Of a DNA stretch of 64,000 bases, positions 1 through 7,813 are shown in pieces (position 1 is the first letter of the stretch; each line of letters begins with the position of its first letter). The position numbers and the translations under genes are program-made. Below the pieces are notes generated by a model that searched no databases, was not told the DNA's origin, and worked only from the letters and a program-made list of their open reading frames with translations. The DNA is from Thalassovita sp. Its GTDB lineage: Bacteria > Pseudomonadota > Alphaproteobacteria > Rhodobacterales > Rhodobacteraceae. The stretch is taken from assembly GCA_029212905.1 (NCBI GenBank), contig JARGPB010000010.1, positions 62,001 to 126,000 on the forward strand, given 5' to 3'.

Positions 1-269
1 TAGCGCTGACGATTCAGGCCCAGCCCGGCGATATTGACCGGCACCAGAGTTTCCAACGCCAGCGCCGCAGCGGCATAATCCGCCCCGCGCAGGATCACCT
101 GACCCATATGGCTGACGTCGAACAATCCGGCGGCAGAGCGGGTGTGCAAATGTTCCTGCATCACCCCGGCGGCATATTGCACCGGCATTTCATACCCGGC
201 GAACGGTACCATCTTGGCGCCCAGTTCGCGGTGCAGCCCATCCAGTGGCAGTGAATTCAAATCCGTCAT
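1..269 (-). CDS. gcvT: Aminomethyltransferase, glycine cleavage T protein (partial)
   Basis: N-terminal 89 residues of GcvT; the rest lies beyond the left edge. GcvT releases ammonia from the aminomethyl-lipoyl H protein and gives 5,10-methylene-tetrahydrofolate. The visible part has the family's opening pattern: a short leader ending in LPL, 'HRELGAKMVPFAGYEMPVQY', then 'HTRSAAGLFDVSHMGQ', the folate-binding start of the domain. The ATG at 269 is preceded by AGGGGAC. A tandem glycine riboswitch lies upstream in the same orientation, which supports the call strongly and implies induction by glycine. The other gcv genes are presumably downstream, outside the window. Confidence 0.95.
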   Translation of the reverse strand, partial: MTDLNSLPLDGLHRELGAKMVPFAGYEMPVQYAAGVMQEHLHTRSAAGLFDVSHMGQVILRGADYAAAALALETLVPVNIAGLGLNRQR

Positions 270-379
270 GGCGTCCCCTGTGCATCCCCAGTTTTCACGA
301 AACCGGCAGTGCGCTGACCATGGTCAAACCCCTTCCGGCATCACACCCGCCACGCATGTGACGGAACACTTGATGCCCC

Positions 380-529
380 CTCTGTCCCTTCGCCTGAGAT
401 CGCTATCCCTTCGGCGGACGCGTCTGGCGCGCCTCTCTCCAGAGTCTTGTTTGACTGATCGGTCCTGAGGCCTGAGAGTTTCCGGGGCGGTTGCTCCTTC
501 GGCACCGGGCAAGCCCGGTTCTCCCGATC
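380..529 (-). promoter_or_regulatory. Tandem glycine riboswitch upstream of gcvT
   Basis: On the minus strand two consecutive glycine aptamers are readable. The first (about 529-457) has GGGAGAACC, GCCGAAGGAGCAA and AACTCTCAGGC followed by AGGACCGATC. The second (about 444-380) has CTGGAGAG, CCGCCGAAGGGATA and TCTCAGGCGAAGGGACAGAG. A short linker joins them, as in cooperative gcv riboswitches. Between aptamer 2 and gcvT (about 376-335), GGCATCA can pair with TGATGCC, a possible expression platform. Glycine binding is expected to turn on gcv expression. Confidence 0.95.
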
Positions 530-579
530 AGATGGGAATCTGATTAGACGAGTCGTCTTCTTACGGCAAGGGGTCGTTT

Positions 580-1035
580 TCAGGCCCGGCAGGCGATAGG
601 CGACATGATTTCGATCAGCGCGTCGTTTCCGCAGACCAATTCATCCAGCGTAATATCGTCCATATAGCTGTAAAATGCATCGGCCGCGCCAGCGATTGCC
701 AGCTTCAGGCGGCAGGCGTCCACCAGCGGACAAGTGTTGTCCACATCAGCAAAACATTCAGCGATTGGTACGCTGGATTCCAGTTCCCGAAAGACGTCAC
801 CGATCTTGATCTGGCTCATTGGGCGGTTCAGTTCGATCCCGCCGTTGCGGCCACGTTGCGTATGCAAATAGCCCAACTGACCCAGTTGGTTGATAACCTG
901 CGCCAAATGGTTTTCCGAGGCATTGCACCTTTCGGCGATTTCCGATTTGGTCACCAGGCGTCCCTCGTTCGATCCGCAAAACATGAGGACTCGGACAGCG
1001 ATATTGGTTCGTTTGGTGATACGCACAGGCGTCAT
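580..1035 (-). CDS. nsrR: Rrf2-family Fe-S regulator, NsrR-like
   Basis: A 151-residue Rrf2 protein: N-terminal winged helix (about 1-65, with 'LVTKSEIAERCNASENHLAQVINQL' as recognition region and the RGRNGG wing), then a dimerisation helix. Cysteines C94, C102 and C108 sit in the cluster-binding position (C-X7-C-X5-C, ending ACRL). The spacing and the 'ACRLK..I..A..AFYSYMDDITLDELV' segment resemble NsrR, the nitric-oxide-sensing [Fe-S] repressor, more than IscR. NsrR is therefore the best guess; another NO- or iron-responsive Rrf2 protein is possible. A perfect FNR-type box lies upstream, suggesting oxygen- or NO-linked control. Confidence 0.75.
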   Translation of the reverse strand: MTPVRITKRTNIAVRVLMFCGSNEGRLVTKSEIAERCNASENHLAQVINQLGQLGYLHTQRGRNGGIELNRPMSQIKIGDVFRELESSVPIAECFADVDNTCPLVDACRLKLAIAGAADAFYSYMDDITLDELVCGNDALIEIMSPIACRA

Positions 1036-1085
1036 TCCCTTGGGTCAAAGTTGCCCGACACTGCCGAAAACTTGGGCGTTTGGGA

Positions 1086-1099
1086 TTGATATGGATCAA
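1086..1099. promoter_or_regulatory. FNR/DNR-type box (TTGAT-N4-ATCAA)
   Basis: The 14-mer TTGATATGGATCAA is a perfect dyad matching the FNR/FnrL/DNR consensus of alphaproteobacteria. It sits between divergent genes: its centre is about 57 bp upstream of the Rrf2 start codon (1035) and about 27 bp upstream of the cyclotransferase-like start (1120). Which promoter it controls cannot be told from sequence; the longer distance to the Rrf2 gene better suits activation of that gene. Confidence 0.65.
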
Positions 1100-1119
1100 G
1101 AGCAGGAAATTTTATCTGT

Positions 1120-1731
1120 ATGCAAGATGTATTTTTCTTTGGTTACGGGTCCTTGGTGAACCGTCAAACCCACGATTACGGCGACGCCCATCCCGCCCGC
1201 GCCGGGGGCTGGCGGCGAATCTGGCGGCATACGGCGCTGCGGCCCGTGGCCTTTCTGACGGCCATCCCCGACCCCGACTGCGAGATCGACGGGTTGATCG
1301 CCCCGGTCCCAAATGGCGACTGGCGGGCGCTGGATGCGCGCGAACATGCCTATGATCGGGTCCGTCTAGAGGCCCTGCCCGCGCACCCCCTGCCCTTTGC
1401 GCCCGAGGTCGCGATCTATTCCATCCCCACCGGCAAACACGGCGCGCCGACGATGGCCCATCCGGTGTTGCTCAGCTATCTGGACGTGGTGGTGCAGGGC
1501 TATCTAAAGGAATTCGACGAGGCCGGCGTCACCCGATTTTTCGAAACGACCGAAGGCTGGGACGTGCCGATTCTGGACGACCGCGCCCATCCGCATTACC
1601 CGCGCCATCAGGTTCTCCCCCCCGAGGAAACCGCGCTGGTCGATCACTGGCTGACCCGTCTGGACGCCGCGGTGGTGCATCTGGATGACCACCCGCCCAT
1701 TCCACGCGCCACCGGCGACACCACCAGATAA
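1120..1731 (+). CDS. Gamma-glutamylcyclotransferase family protein
   Basis: A 203-residue protein of the GGCT/AIG2/ChaC-like fold. The N-terminal 'FFGYGSLVN' is the substrate-binding YGSL loop, and 'ALDAREHAYDRV' carries the expected catalytic acid region. Family members cyclise gamma-glutamyl amides or glutathione to 5-oxoproline; the substrate here is not determinable. It is divergent from the Rrf2 gene and convergent with gltX. The start gives only a short leader after the FNR-type box. Confidence 0.8.
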   Translation: MQDVFFFGYGSLVNRQTHDYGDAHPARAGGWRRIWRHTALRPVAFLTAIPDPDCEIDGLIAPVPNGDWRALDAREHAYDRVRLEALPAHPLPFAPEVAIYSIPTGKHGAPTMAHPVLLSYLDVVVQGYLKEFDEAGVTRFFETTEGWDVPILDDRAHPHYPRHQVLPPEETALVDHWLTRLDAAVVHLDDHPPIPRATGDTTR

Positions 1732-1740
1732 AACGCAAAA

Positions 1741-1760
1741 GGCCAGCCCCAAGGCTGGCC
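1741..1760. terminator. Bidirectional terminator between the cyclotransferase gene and gltX
   Basis: A perfect 8-bp stem, GGCCAGCC-CCAA-GGCTGGCC, lies in the 51-bp gap between convergent genes. In the minus direction it is followed by TTTT and in the plus direction by CTTATT, so it can end both transcripts. Confidence 0.8.
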
Positions 1761-1782
1761 CTTATTGATCATGTCAGCCAGA

Positions 1783-3102
1783 TCAGCGCGCGCGCACGAC
1801 CTGCAACAGGGGCATCAGATCGCCCATGTCCGGCCCGTGGCCCTGACCCGTCAGCGCCTTGCGCAGCGGCATGAACAGACCCTTGCCCTTGCGGCCTGTG
1901 GCCTCTTTCACCGCAGCGGTCCAGGTTTTCCAGGTGTCGTCCTGAAAAGGTGCCTCGGGCAGAAGGGTCATCGCCTGCGCGATAAATTCGCGGTCTTCGT
2001 CAGCGATGTCAGGCTCGGCCCCATCGCGGCACAGCGCCCACCAGCCGGTCAGATCGCCCTTGGTGGTGATGTTATCCCGCGTCACGGTCCAGAAACGCGC
2101 GGCCAGATCGTCCGGCACGCCCAGCGCGCGGATGTCATCGGCCATTTCGTCATAGGACAGGGTTTGCAGGTAGTGCCCGGTCAGCGGGAACAGGTCCTGC
2201 ATGTCGAATTTCGTGGGGGCCGACCCGAAATGCGTCAGCTCGAACCCTTCGGCGATCTCATCCAGGTTGCTGCGCAGCTCAACAGGGTCGGACGAGCCCA
2301 GACGCGCCATCAGCGACAGCACGGCAGCCGGTTCGATCCCCTGTTCGCGCAGGTCCTTCAGCGCCAGGGTGCCCAGACGTTTCGACAGCGCCTCGCCCTG
2401 CGGGCCGGTCAGCAGCGAATGGTGAGCAAAGCTGGGCGCTTTGTGCCCCAGCGCCTCCATGATCTGGATTTGCGTCGCGGTGTTGGTCACGTGATCCGAG
2501 CCGCGCACAACATGGGTCACGCCCATTTCCGTGTCATCCACAACCGAGGCAATGGTGTACAAAACCTGCCCGTCCGCACGGATCAACACCGGATCCGACA
2601 CCGAGGCCGCATCAATCGAGATATCGCCCAGAATACCGTCATTCCATTCGATGCGTTCCTGATTCAGCAAGAATCGCCAATAACCGCCACGCTCTTCGCG
2701 CAGTTTGGCCTTCTCCTCGTCCGACAGGTTCAGCGCCGCGCGGTCATAGACCGGCGGCTTGCCCATGTTCAGCTGTTTCTTGCGCTTCAGGTCCAGCTCG
2801 ACCGGGGATTCGAAACATTCGTAGAACCGGCCATTCGCACGCAGCTGATCGGCAGCCTCGGCATAGCGGTCCAGCCGTTCGGACTGACGCTCCATCCGGT
2901 CCCAGGTCAGGCCCAGCCACTCCAGATCGCGTTGGATCTGATCCACATATTCCTGCTTGGAGCGCTCGGGATCGGTGTCGTCGATCCGCAGAATGAACTG
3001 ACCGCCGGCCTTGCGGGCGATCAGATAGTTCATCAGCGCTGTGCGCAGGTTACCAACGTGAATGTAACCCGTCGGCGAGGGTGCAAAACGTGTTGTGGTC
3101 AT
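1783..3102 (-). CDS. gltX: Glutamate--tRNA ligase
   Basis: A 439-residue class I aminoacyl-tRNA synthetase. The HIGH-type motif is 'FAPSPTGYIHVGNLRTAL' near residues 6-22, and the KMSKS-type motif is 'GEALSKRLGTL'. 'RIDDTDPERS' is the glutamate/ATP pocket. The protein is somewhat shorter than the usual 460-480 residues. Alphaproteobacteria often carry two GltX paralogues, one of which can be non-discriminating for tRNA-Gln; which type this is cannot be said. The ATG at 3102 has an AGGAGA ribosome site. Transcription should end at the hairpin at 1741-1760. Confidence 0.95.
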   Translation of the reverse strand: MTTTRFAPSPTGYIHVGNLRTALMNYLIARKAGGQFILRIDDTDPERSKQEYVDQIQRDLEWLGLTWDRMERQSERLDRYAEAADQLRANGRFYECFESPVELDLKRKKQLNMGKPPVYDRAALNLSDEEKAKLREERGGYWRFLLNQERIEWNDGILGDISIDAASVSDPVLIRADGQVLYTIASVVDDTEMGVTHVVRGSDHVTNTATQIQIMEALGHKAPSFAHHSLLTGPQGEALSKRLGTLALKDLREQGIEPAAVLSLMARLGSSDPVELRSNLDEIAEGFELTHFGSAPTKFDMQDLFPLTGHYLQTLSYDEMADDIRALGVPDDLAARFWTVTRDNITTKGDLTGWWALCRDGAEPDIADEDREFIAQAMTLLPEAPFQDDTWKTWTAAVKEATGRKGKGLFMPLRKALTGQGHGPDMGDLMPLLQVVRAR

Positions 3103-3611
3103 GGGAATCTCCTGATTGGCGCCCCCAATTCCACATGTGGCACGATTTGTCCAGAAAATCGGGGTTAGTTAGTCATGCGCCGTGCGGACATCGTGATAAC
3201 GCGGCTCTGGCTGCGTTCAACACTCATCCTCGTGTAACGGCGCGCCCCTCCTTTGACGAAATACATCGACTTATGCCTGCCATTTGGCCACGCCAGCTTG
3301 TCGCCGTGTTCTAGCCGTGGTGATGGATGCGTCAATCACCGCTTTTTCAAAGTCAGTAACCTGATGCGGGCGTATCTTTTGGTCGCAATAGACTGGCAGC
3401 GCGGCTTTGCAAGCCGTCCCAAGAACCTTCTGCTTTCGCGCAGGATCCACCGTCACAGTGCCAGCAAGCCTTTTGCGCTGACGCACGGGCAAACAAAACT
3501 GAGCATCAACCTGCGTGCGTTGTTTAACGGTGTCAGCCTGCTTCTCAACAGGCGTTTCACTGGTCACGCAGGGGGGGCACAGTCACGTAAAATACGAATC
3601 CCGACGGGTGA
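3103..3611. other. 509-bp gap with a doubtful small open frame
   Basis: This gap between gltX and the end of nadE is less GC-rich than its surroundings. The best open frame is on the minus strand at 3271-3567 (98 codons from a GTG), starting shortly after nadE. It lacks a ribosome site, follows a run of seven C and a TGA, and resembles no family I know. A plus-strand frame (3253-3615) overlaps it. It may be a decayed gene or untranslated spacer. The gltX promoter should lie within 3103-3200. Confidence 0.4.
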
Positions 3612-5273
3612 TTAACTGGGGTCGCGCCAGCGGTTCACGATCGGATAGCGCCGGTCCAGCCAGAAGGCGCGCGGGCTAAGCCGGGCACCGGGGGCGGACT
3701 GGAACCGTTTGTATTCGCTGATATAAAGCAGGTGCTCGACCCGTTTCACCGTGTCGCGGTCAAACCCGGCGGCGACGCATTCGGCCACCGAGGCCTCGCC
3801 GTCCACCAGCATCATCAGGATCGCATCCAGCACCTCGTACGGGGGGAGGCTGTCCTCGTCTTTTTGATCTGGGCGCAGTTCGGCCGAGGGGGGTTTGTCG
3901 ATGATCGAGACGGGGATCACCTCGCCTTTGGGGCCGTTCATCCAGTCGGGGCGGTGATGGGCGTTGCGCCAGCGGCAGACCTCGAACACGCAGGTCTTGT
4001 ACATGTCCTTGATCGGATTATAGCCGCCCGCCATATCGCCATAAATCGTGGCATAGCCCACGGCGACCTCGGATTTATTGCCCGTCGTCAGCAGCATTTC
4101 CCCGAATTTATTGGACAGCGCCATCAGCAGCAGCCCGCGCAGGCGGGACTGGATGTTTTCCTCGGCGATGTCGGGCTGGGTGCCCTCGAACAGCGAGGCC
4201 AGGGTGTTGGTGATGGCCTGACGTCCCTCGGCAATCGGGACATAGTCATAGCGACAGCCCAGACGCTCTGCGATGTCCTTGGCATCATCCAAAGACCCCT
4301 GCGAGGTATATTCCGACGGCAGCATCACGCAGCGCACATTTTCCGCGCCCAAGGCATCCACCGCGATGGTCGCCACGATCGCGGAATCGATCCCACCGGA
4401 CAGACCCAGCAAAACCTTGCCGAAGCCCGTTTTACCGCAATAGTCGCGCAGGGATTCGACCATGGTTCGGTAATCTTGCTCCATCTCGTCGGGCAAATGC
4501 GCCTTGTCGCCGGGCTGTGCGCGCCAGCCGTCCGGGGTGCGGATCAGGTCCACATGGGCGACGGCCTCGTCGAACACGGGCAGTTGCACGGCCAGTTCAC
4601 CATGAGGGTTCAGCACGAAACTGCCGCCGTCGAAAACCTGATCGTCCTGACCGCCCACCATATTCAGATAGATCAGCGGAAGGCCGGTTTCGACGACCCG
4701 CGCAACCATCATGTTCTGGCGCACTTCCATCTTGCCGCGGAAATAGGGCGAGCCGTTGGGCACCAGCAGAAATTCCGCGCCGGTTTCCTCGAGTGTTTCA
4801 GCGACGTCTTCGTGCCAGGCGTCCTCGCAAATGGGGCTGCCGATCCGCGTATTGCCCACAGAATAAGGCCCGCCAAGGGGGCCATTGTCAAAAACGCGGA
4901 CCTCATCGAACACGGTTTCATTGGGCAGGTGGTGCTTCAAAACGCGCGAGGCAATCTGCCCGCCGCGCAGGATGAAATAACCATTATAGAGCTTGCCGCC
5001 CTCGACCACGGGACCACCAATGCCCAGCGCGGGGCCGTCGGCACATTCCTGAGCCAGCGTTTCCACCGCAGCCAGCGCCATCTGGTGGAAAATCGGCTTC
5101 ATCACCAGATCCTGGGTGTTGTAGCCCGTGATGAACATTTCCGGCAGCGCGACCATATCCGCGCCCGCGTCGCGCCCCTGTTGCCACGCCTGCAACGCCT
5201 TGGCCGCATTTCCGGCCAGGTCCCCAACGGTTGGGTTTAACTGTGCAATCGTCAGGCGAAATGTATCGGACAT
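3612..5273 (-). CDS. nadE: Glutamine-hydrolysing NAD+ synthase
   Basis: A 553-residue two-domain enzyme making NAD+ from nicotinic acid adenine dinucleotide, ATP and glutamine. The N-terminal nitrilase-type glutaminase domain shows the Glu-Lys-Cys triad: E45 in 'LPEMF', K113 in 'VLKHHLPN' and C149 in 'SPICEDAW'. The C-terminal synthetase domain starts near residue 280 with the PP-loop 'LGLSGGIDSA' and includes 'TTGNKSEVAVGYATIYGDMAGG'. Length and domain order are normal for bacterial NadE with its own glutaminase. Confidence 0.97.
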   Translation of the reverse strand: MSDTFRLTIAQLNPTVGDLAGNAAKALQAWQQGRDAGADMVALPEMFITGYNTQDLVMKPIFHQMALAAVETLAQECADGPALGIGGPVVEGGKLYNGYFILRGGQIASRVLKHHLPNETVFDEVRVFDNGPLGGPYSVGNTRIGSPICEDAWHEDVAETLEETGAEFLLVPNGSPYFRGKMEVRQNMMVARVVETGLPLIYLNMVGGQDDQVFDGGSFVLNPHGELAVQLPVFDEAVAHVDLIRTPDGWRAQPGDKAHLPDEMEQDYRTMVESLRDYCGKTGFGKVLLGLSGGIDSAIVATIAVDALGAENVRCVMLPSEYTSQGSLDDAKDIAERLGCRYDYVPIAEGRQAITNTLASLFEGTQPDIAEENIQSRLRGLLLMALSNKFGEMLLTTGNKSEVAVGYATIYGDMAGGYNPIKDMYKTCVFEVCRWRNAHHRPDWMNGPKGEVIPVSIIDKPPSAELRPDQKDEDSLPPYEVLDAILMMLVDGEASVAECVAAGFDRDTVKRVEHLLYISEYKRFQSAPGARLSPRAFWLDRRYPIVNRWRDPS

Positions 5274-5351
5274 GCCTTGGCCCCCGGTTTTGTTCTTTCC
5301 TCCGATTTAGCAGACTTCCCGCCGAGGGAAAGCCGCTTTGACCAAAAGGCG

Positions 5352-5380
5352 TTGTCTATGGCGGGGCGGTCCACTAGATT
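5352..5380 (+). promoter_or_regulatory. Sigma-70-like promoter of the MORN gene
   Basis: TTGTCT (5352-5357) and TAGATT (5375-5380) are separated by exactly 17 bp, in the 153-bp gap between nadE and the MORN-repeat gene. It would give a leader of roughly 40 nt. Assigned by eye from the consensus. Confidence 0.45.
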
Positions 5381-5426
5381 TCGGGCACGTTGAACAGGCA
5401 ATCGTCAGACCGCAGGCAGGGCACTC

Positions 5427-6824
5427 ATGGCAAAATCACGCAAGATCATCGTCGCCGTCATGGCCGCGTGCTGGATGGCTTTTCCGGCCGTAGCGCAGGA
5501 TGGGGACGTCCAGACCAAGCAATACGAGGATGGCGGCGTCTATGAGGGCACGTTCAAGGACGGGCTTCAGCATGGCACCGGCACCTACCGGCTGCCGAAC
5601 GGATATGAATACACCGGCGATTGGATCAACGGAGAGATTCGCGGCACTGGCGTGGCGCGTTTTCCCAACGGATCGGTCTACGAGGGCGAATTCGCCAAGG
5701 GCAAACCCGAAGGCCTGGGCAAGATCGTGTTCACCGATGGCTCGACCTACGAAGGCGACTGGCTTGCGGGCAAGATCACCGGCACGGGCGTTGCGATCTA
5801 TGCCAATGGCACCCGCTACGAAGGCACGTTCAAGAACGCGATGCACCACGGGCGCGGCACCATGCGCACGCCTGGCGGCTATATCTATGAGGGCGCGTGG
5901 AATAACGGCGTCAAAGAGGGCCGCGGCACGATCACCTATCCCGATGGCGCAGTCTATGAGGGCGAGGTCAAACGCGGCACCCGCGAGGGTCAGGGCACGC
6001 TGACCATGACCGACGGGATGGTCTATACCGGTCTGTGGCAGAACGGACAGATCCATGGTCAGGGCAAACTGACCCAAAGCAATGGCGACATCTACGAAGG
6101 CACATTGGCCAATGGCCGCCGCGAAGGGCTGGGCCGTGTGACCTATGCCAATGGCGACACCTATGATGGCGCGTTCCAGGACGACCGCCGCCAGGGTCAG
6201 GGTGTATTCACCGGCACGGACGGCTATCGCTACGATGGCTCTTGGGTCGCGGGTCAGATCGAAGGCGAAGGCACCGTGACCTATCCCGATGGCTCGATCT
6301 ACAAAGGCCAGTTCCGCGCCGGGGCCGAGGATGGCATCGGCAAGATCACCTATCCAGATGGCGCCACCTACGAAGGCGAGTGGCGCGCAGGCGTGATCGA
6401 GGGGCAAGGCAAGGCCACCTATCGCAACGGCGCGATCTACGAGGGCGGCTTTGTCAACGCGCAGAACCACGGCAACGGCATCATGACCTACCCCGACGGC
6501 TATCGTTACGAGGGCGAATGGCAGGCCGGAAAACGCCACGGCCGGGGCAAGGCGACCTATGCCAACGGCATGGTCTACGACGGGCAATTCGTGGACGGCC
6601 AGCGCGAAGGCGTCGGCACGATCTCGGCGGCGGATGGCTTCAAATATGAAGGCGAATGGCGGGGCGGTGAAATCAACGGCAAGGGCAAAGCGACCTATGC
6701 CAATGGCGACGTCTACGAGGGCATGTTCAAGGACGGCAAACGTCAGGGCGACGGCACCATGCGCTATGCCAGCGGCGAAGAAGAGGCCGGAAACTGGGAA
6801 AACGGTGCCCTGGTGACAGAATAA
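5427..6824 (+). CDS. Secreted MORN-repeat protein
   Basis: A 465-residue protein with a Sec signal peptide (residues 1-24, ending AVAQ). The rest is MORN repeats of the form (N/D)G..YEG.(W/F)..G...G.G....(P/A), at an unbroken spacing of 23 residues: 18 full repeats plus one degenerate C-terminal unit. MORN arrays form elongated beta-hairpin solenoids and serve as scaffolds or lipid/protein-binding surfaces. The signal peptide and absence of membrane segments suggest a periplasmic or exported protein. No enzymatic domain is attached and no partner gene is adjacent (divergent from nadE, convergent with an SDR gene 12 bp away). Function unknown. Confidence 0.9.
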   Translation: MAKSRKIIVAVMAACWMAFPAVAQDGDVQTKQYEDGGVYEGTFKDGLQHGTGTYRLPNGYEYTGDWINGEIRGTGVARFPNGSVYEGEFAKGKPEGLGKIVFTDGSTYEGDWLAGKITGTGVAIYANGTRYEGTFKNAMHHGRGTMRTPGGYIYEGAWNNGVKEGRGTITYPDGAVYEGEVKRGTREGQGTLTMTDGMVYTGLWQNGQIHGQGKLTQSNGDIYEGTLANGRREGLGRVTYANGDTYDGAFQDDRRQGQGVFTGTDGYRYDGSWVAGQIEGEGTVTYPDGSIYKGQFRAGAEDGIGKITYPDGATYEGEWRAGVIEGQGKATYRNGAIYEGGFVNAQNHGNGIMTYPDGYRYEGEWQAGKRHGRGKATYANGMVYDGQFVDGQREGVGTISAADGFKYEGEWRGGEINGKGKATYANGDVYEGMFKDGKRQGDGTMRYASGEEEAGNWENGALVTE

Positions 6825-6836
6825 CCACGCCGCGCG

Positions 6837-7502
6837 CTACCACGGGATTTGCGCGCCTTTCCAATCATAAAACTGGCCCGAATTTTCAGGCCCCAGCCCG
6901 GTCACCACCGCCAACAGATTCTGAGCGGCCTCGGATGGGGTGACGGTCGCGTGCCGCGCGGCATAGTTCTCGGTGAAATTGGTGGCGACAGTGCCCGGAT
7001 GCAACGCGACGCAGATCGCCTGCGGATGGGTTCGGGACAGCTCGATTGCGCCGGTGTGGATCACCTGATTCAGCGCCGCCTTGGCCGCACGATAGGAATA
7101 CCAGCCCCCCAGCCGATTGTCCCCGATGGACCCAACCCGCGCCGACAGAGTCGCAAAAACTGACCGGCGGTCGCGCGGCAGCAAGCGCAACGCATGTTTC
7201 AGCACCATGGTCGGCCCGACGCAATTGACGACGAATTGCGCGGCCATGGCCTCGGGGGTCAGGGATTTCAGGGTCTTTTCGGGCGGCTCTCCGGCGCCCG
7301 CCAGCTGCCCCGTGGCGACAAAGATCAGGTCAAACCCCGGCTCCAGCCCGCCCAGGTGCTCTGCGATCGACGCTTCGCGCGTGATGTCCATCCCATCAAC
7401 CGAACGCGACAGGCCCGTCACCATGCCCCCGCGCGCCTGCAAGGCCGCGCTGACCGCCGCGCCGATTCCGCCCGATGCTCCGATAACCAATGCCCGTTTC
7501 AT
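6837..7502 (-). CDS. Short-chain dehydrogenase/reductase
   Basis: A 221-residue SDR oxidoreductase. The N-terminal 'ALVIGASGGIGAAV' is the NAD(P)-binding glycine motif; 'YSYRAAKAALNQ' holds the catalytic Tyr and Lys, with the Ser in 'TLSARVGSIGDN' before it. 'HPGTVATNFTENY' follows the active site as in the CsgA/C-factor-like subgroup. Substrate unknown. It is divergent from the leuA leader region. Confidence 0.85.
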   Translation of the reverse strand: MKRALVIGASGGIGAAVSAALQARGGMVTGLSRSVDGMDITREASIAEHLGGLEPGFDLIFVATGQLAGAGEPPEKTLKSLTPEAMAAQFVVNCVGPTMVLKHALRLLPRDRRSVFATLSARVGSIGDNRLGGWYSYRAAKAALNQVIHTGAIELSRTHPQAICVALHPGTVATNFTENYAARHATVTPSEAAQNLLAVVTGLGPENSGQFYDWKGAQIPW

Positions 7503-7637
7503 ATCCCCACCCTAGCCGTCCTCCCAAGCGTTTCAATCCGACCTTGCGCCCTTTGTATCACGGGCGACAGCCCCCGCCCGCCCCATTGCGCAGATTGAGC
7601 CTTTTCTTTTCGCAACGGGGATGTATAAATCGCCCCT

Positions 7638-7727
7638 ATGAAGATTCAGGGCCATATCATTCTCGACATTTGCTGCCGTACCGGCCGCCCGTCGACGGCT
7701 GCCCTGCTACTGCTAAGCCGCCTCTGA
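7638..7727 (+). CDS. leuL: Leucine leader peptide of leuA attenuator
   Basis: A 29-codon open frame upstream of leuA, ATG at 7638 and TGA at 7725-7727. Codons 23-26 (7704-7715) are four leucines in a row, CTG CTA CTG CTA, with further Leu codons at 7662 and 7722 and several Ile codons near the start. CTA is a rare codon in GC-rich genomes, which suits a stalling site. Its last codons and stop form one arm of a 10-bp hairpin. A TATAAA at 7624-7629 lies so close that the transcript could begin almost at the ATG, making the peptide nearly leaderless. Confidence 0.8.
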   Translation: MKIQGHIILDICCRTGRPSTAALLLLSRL

Positions 7728-7780
7728 GCGTGCCGGTTATTTGGCGCGACCGCTCAGAGGATGTGCTTCCTTCGCGCCAA
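7721..7780 (+). promoter_or_regulatory. leuA attenuator with mutually exclusive hairpins
   Basis: Four arms are visible: 1, CCTCTGAGCG (7721-7730); 2, TTGGCGCG (7741-7748); 3, CGCTCAGAGG (7751-7760); 4, CGCGCCAA (7773-7780). Arms 1 and 3 pair perfectly (10 bp), as do 2 and 4 (8 bp); the two stems interlock and so cannot easily coexist. A ribosome stalled on the Leu codons at 7704-7715 would cover arm 1 and favour 2:4; one that finishes at the TGA would leave and let 1:3 form. The U-tract after arm 3 is weak (TGTGCTTCCTT), so termination is inferred. Confidence 0.65.
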
Positions 7781-7813
7781 AGGCTTCAGCAGACTTAAAC
7801 AAAGAGACCCGAT

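Noticed and set aside
1765..3168. Long open frame antisense to gltX; similar long antisense frames opposite nadE, the MORN gene, ETF-QO, the acyl-CoA dehydrogenase and lysA
   Set aside because: They mirror the codon positions of strongly conserved genes in GC-rich DNA, give compositionally odd (His/Arg/Gln-rich) proteins and lack ribosome sites.
5500..6649. Same-strand alternative frames inside the MORN gene
   Set aside because: Periodic repeats keep other frames open; the translations are Arg/Ala-rich and resemble no protein.
5500..6790. MORN array as a DNA tandem repeat or CRISPR
   Set aside because: The periodicity is 69 bp and in frame; it encodes protein repeats with diverged DNA, not spacers.
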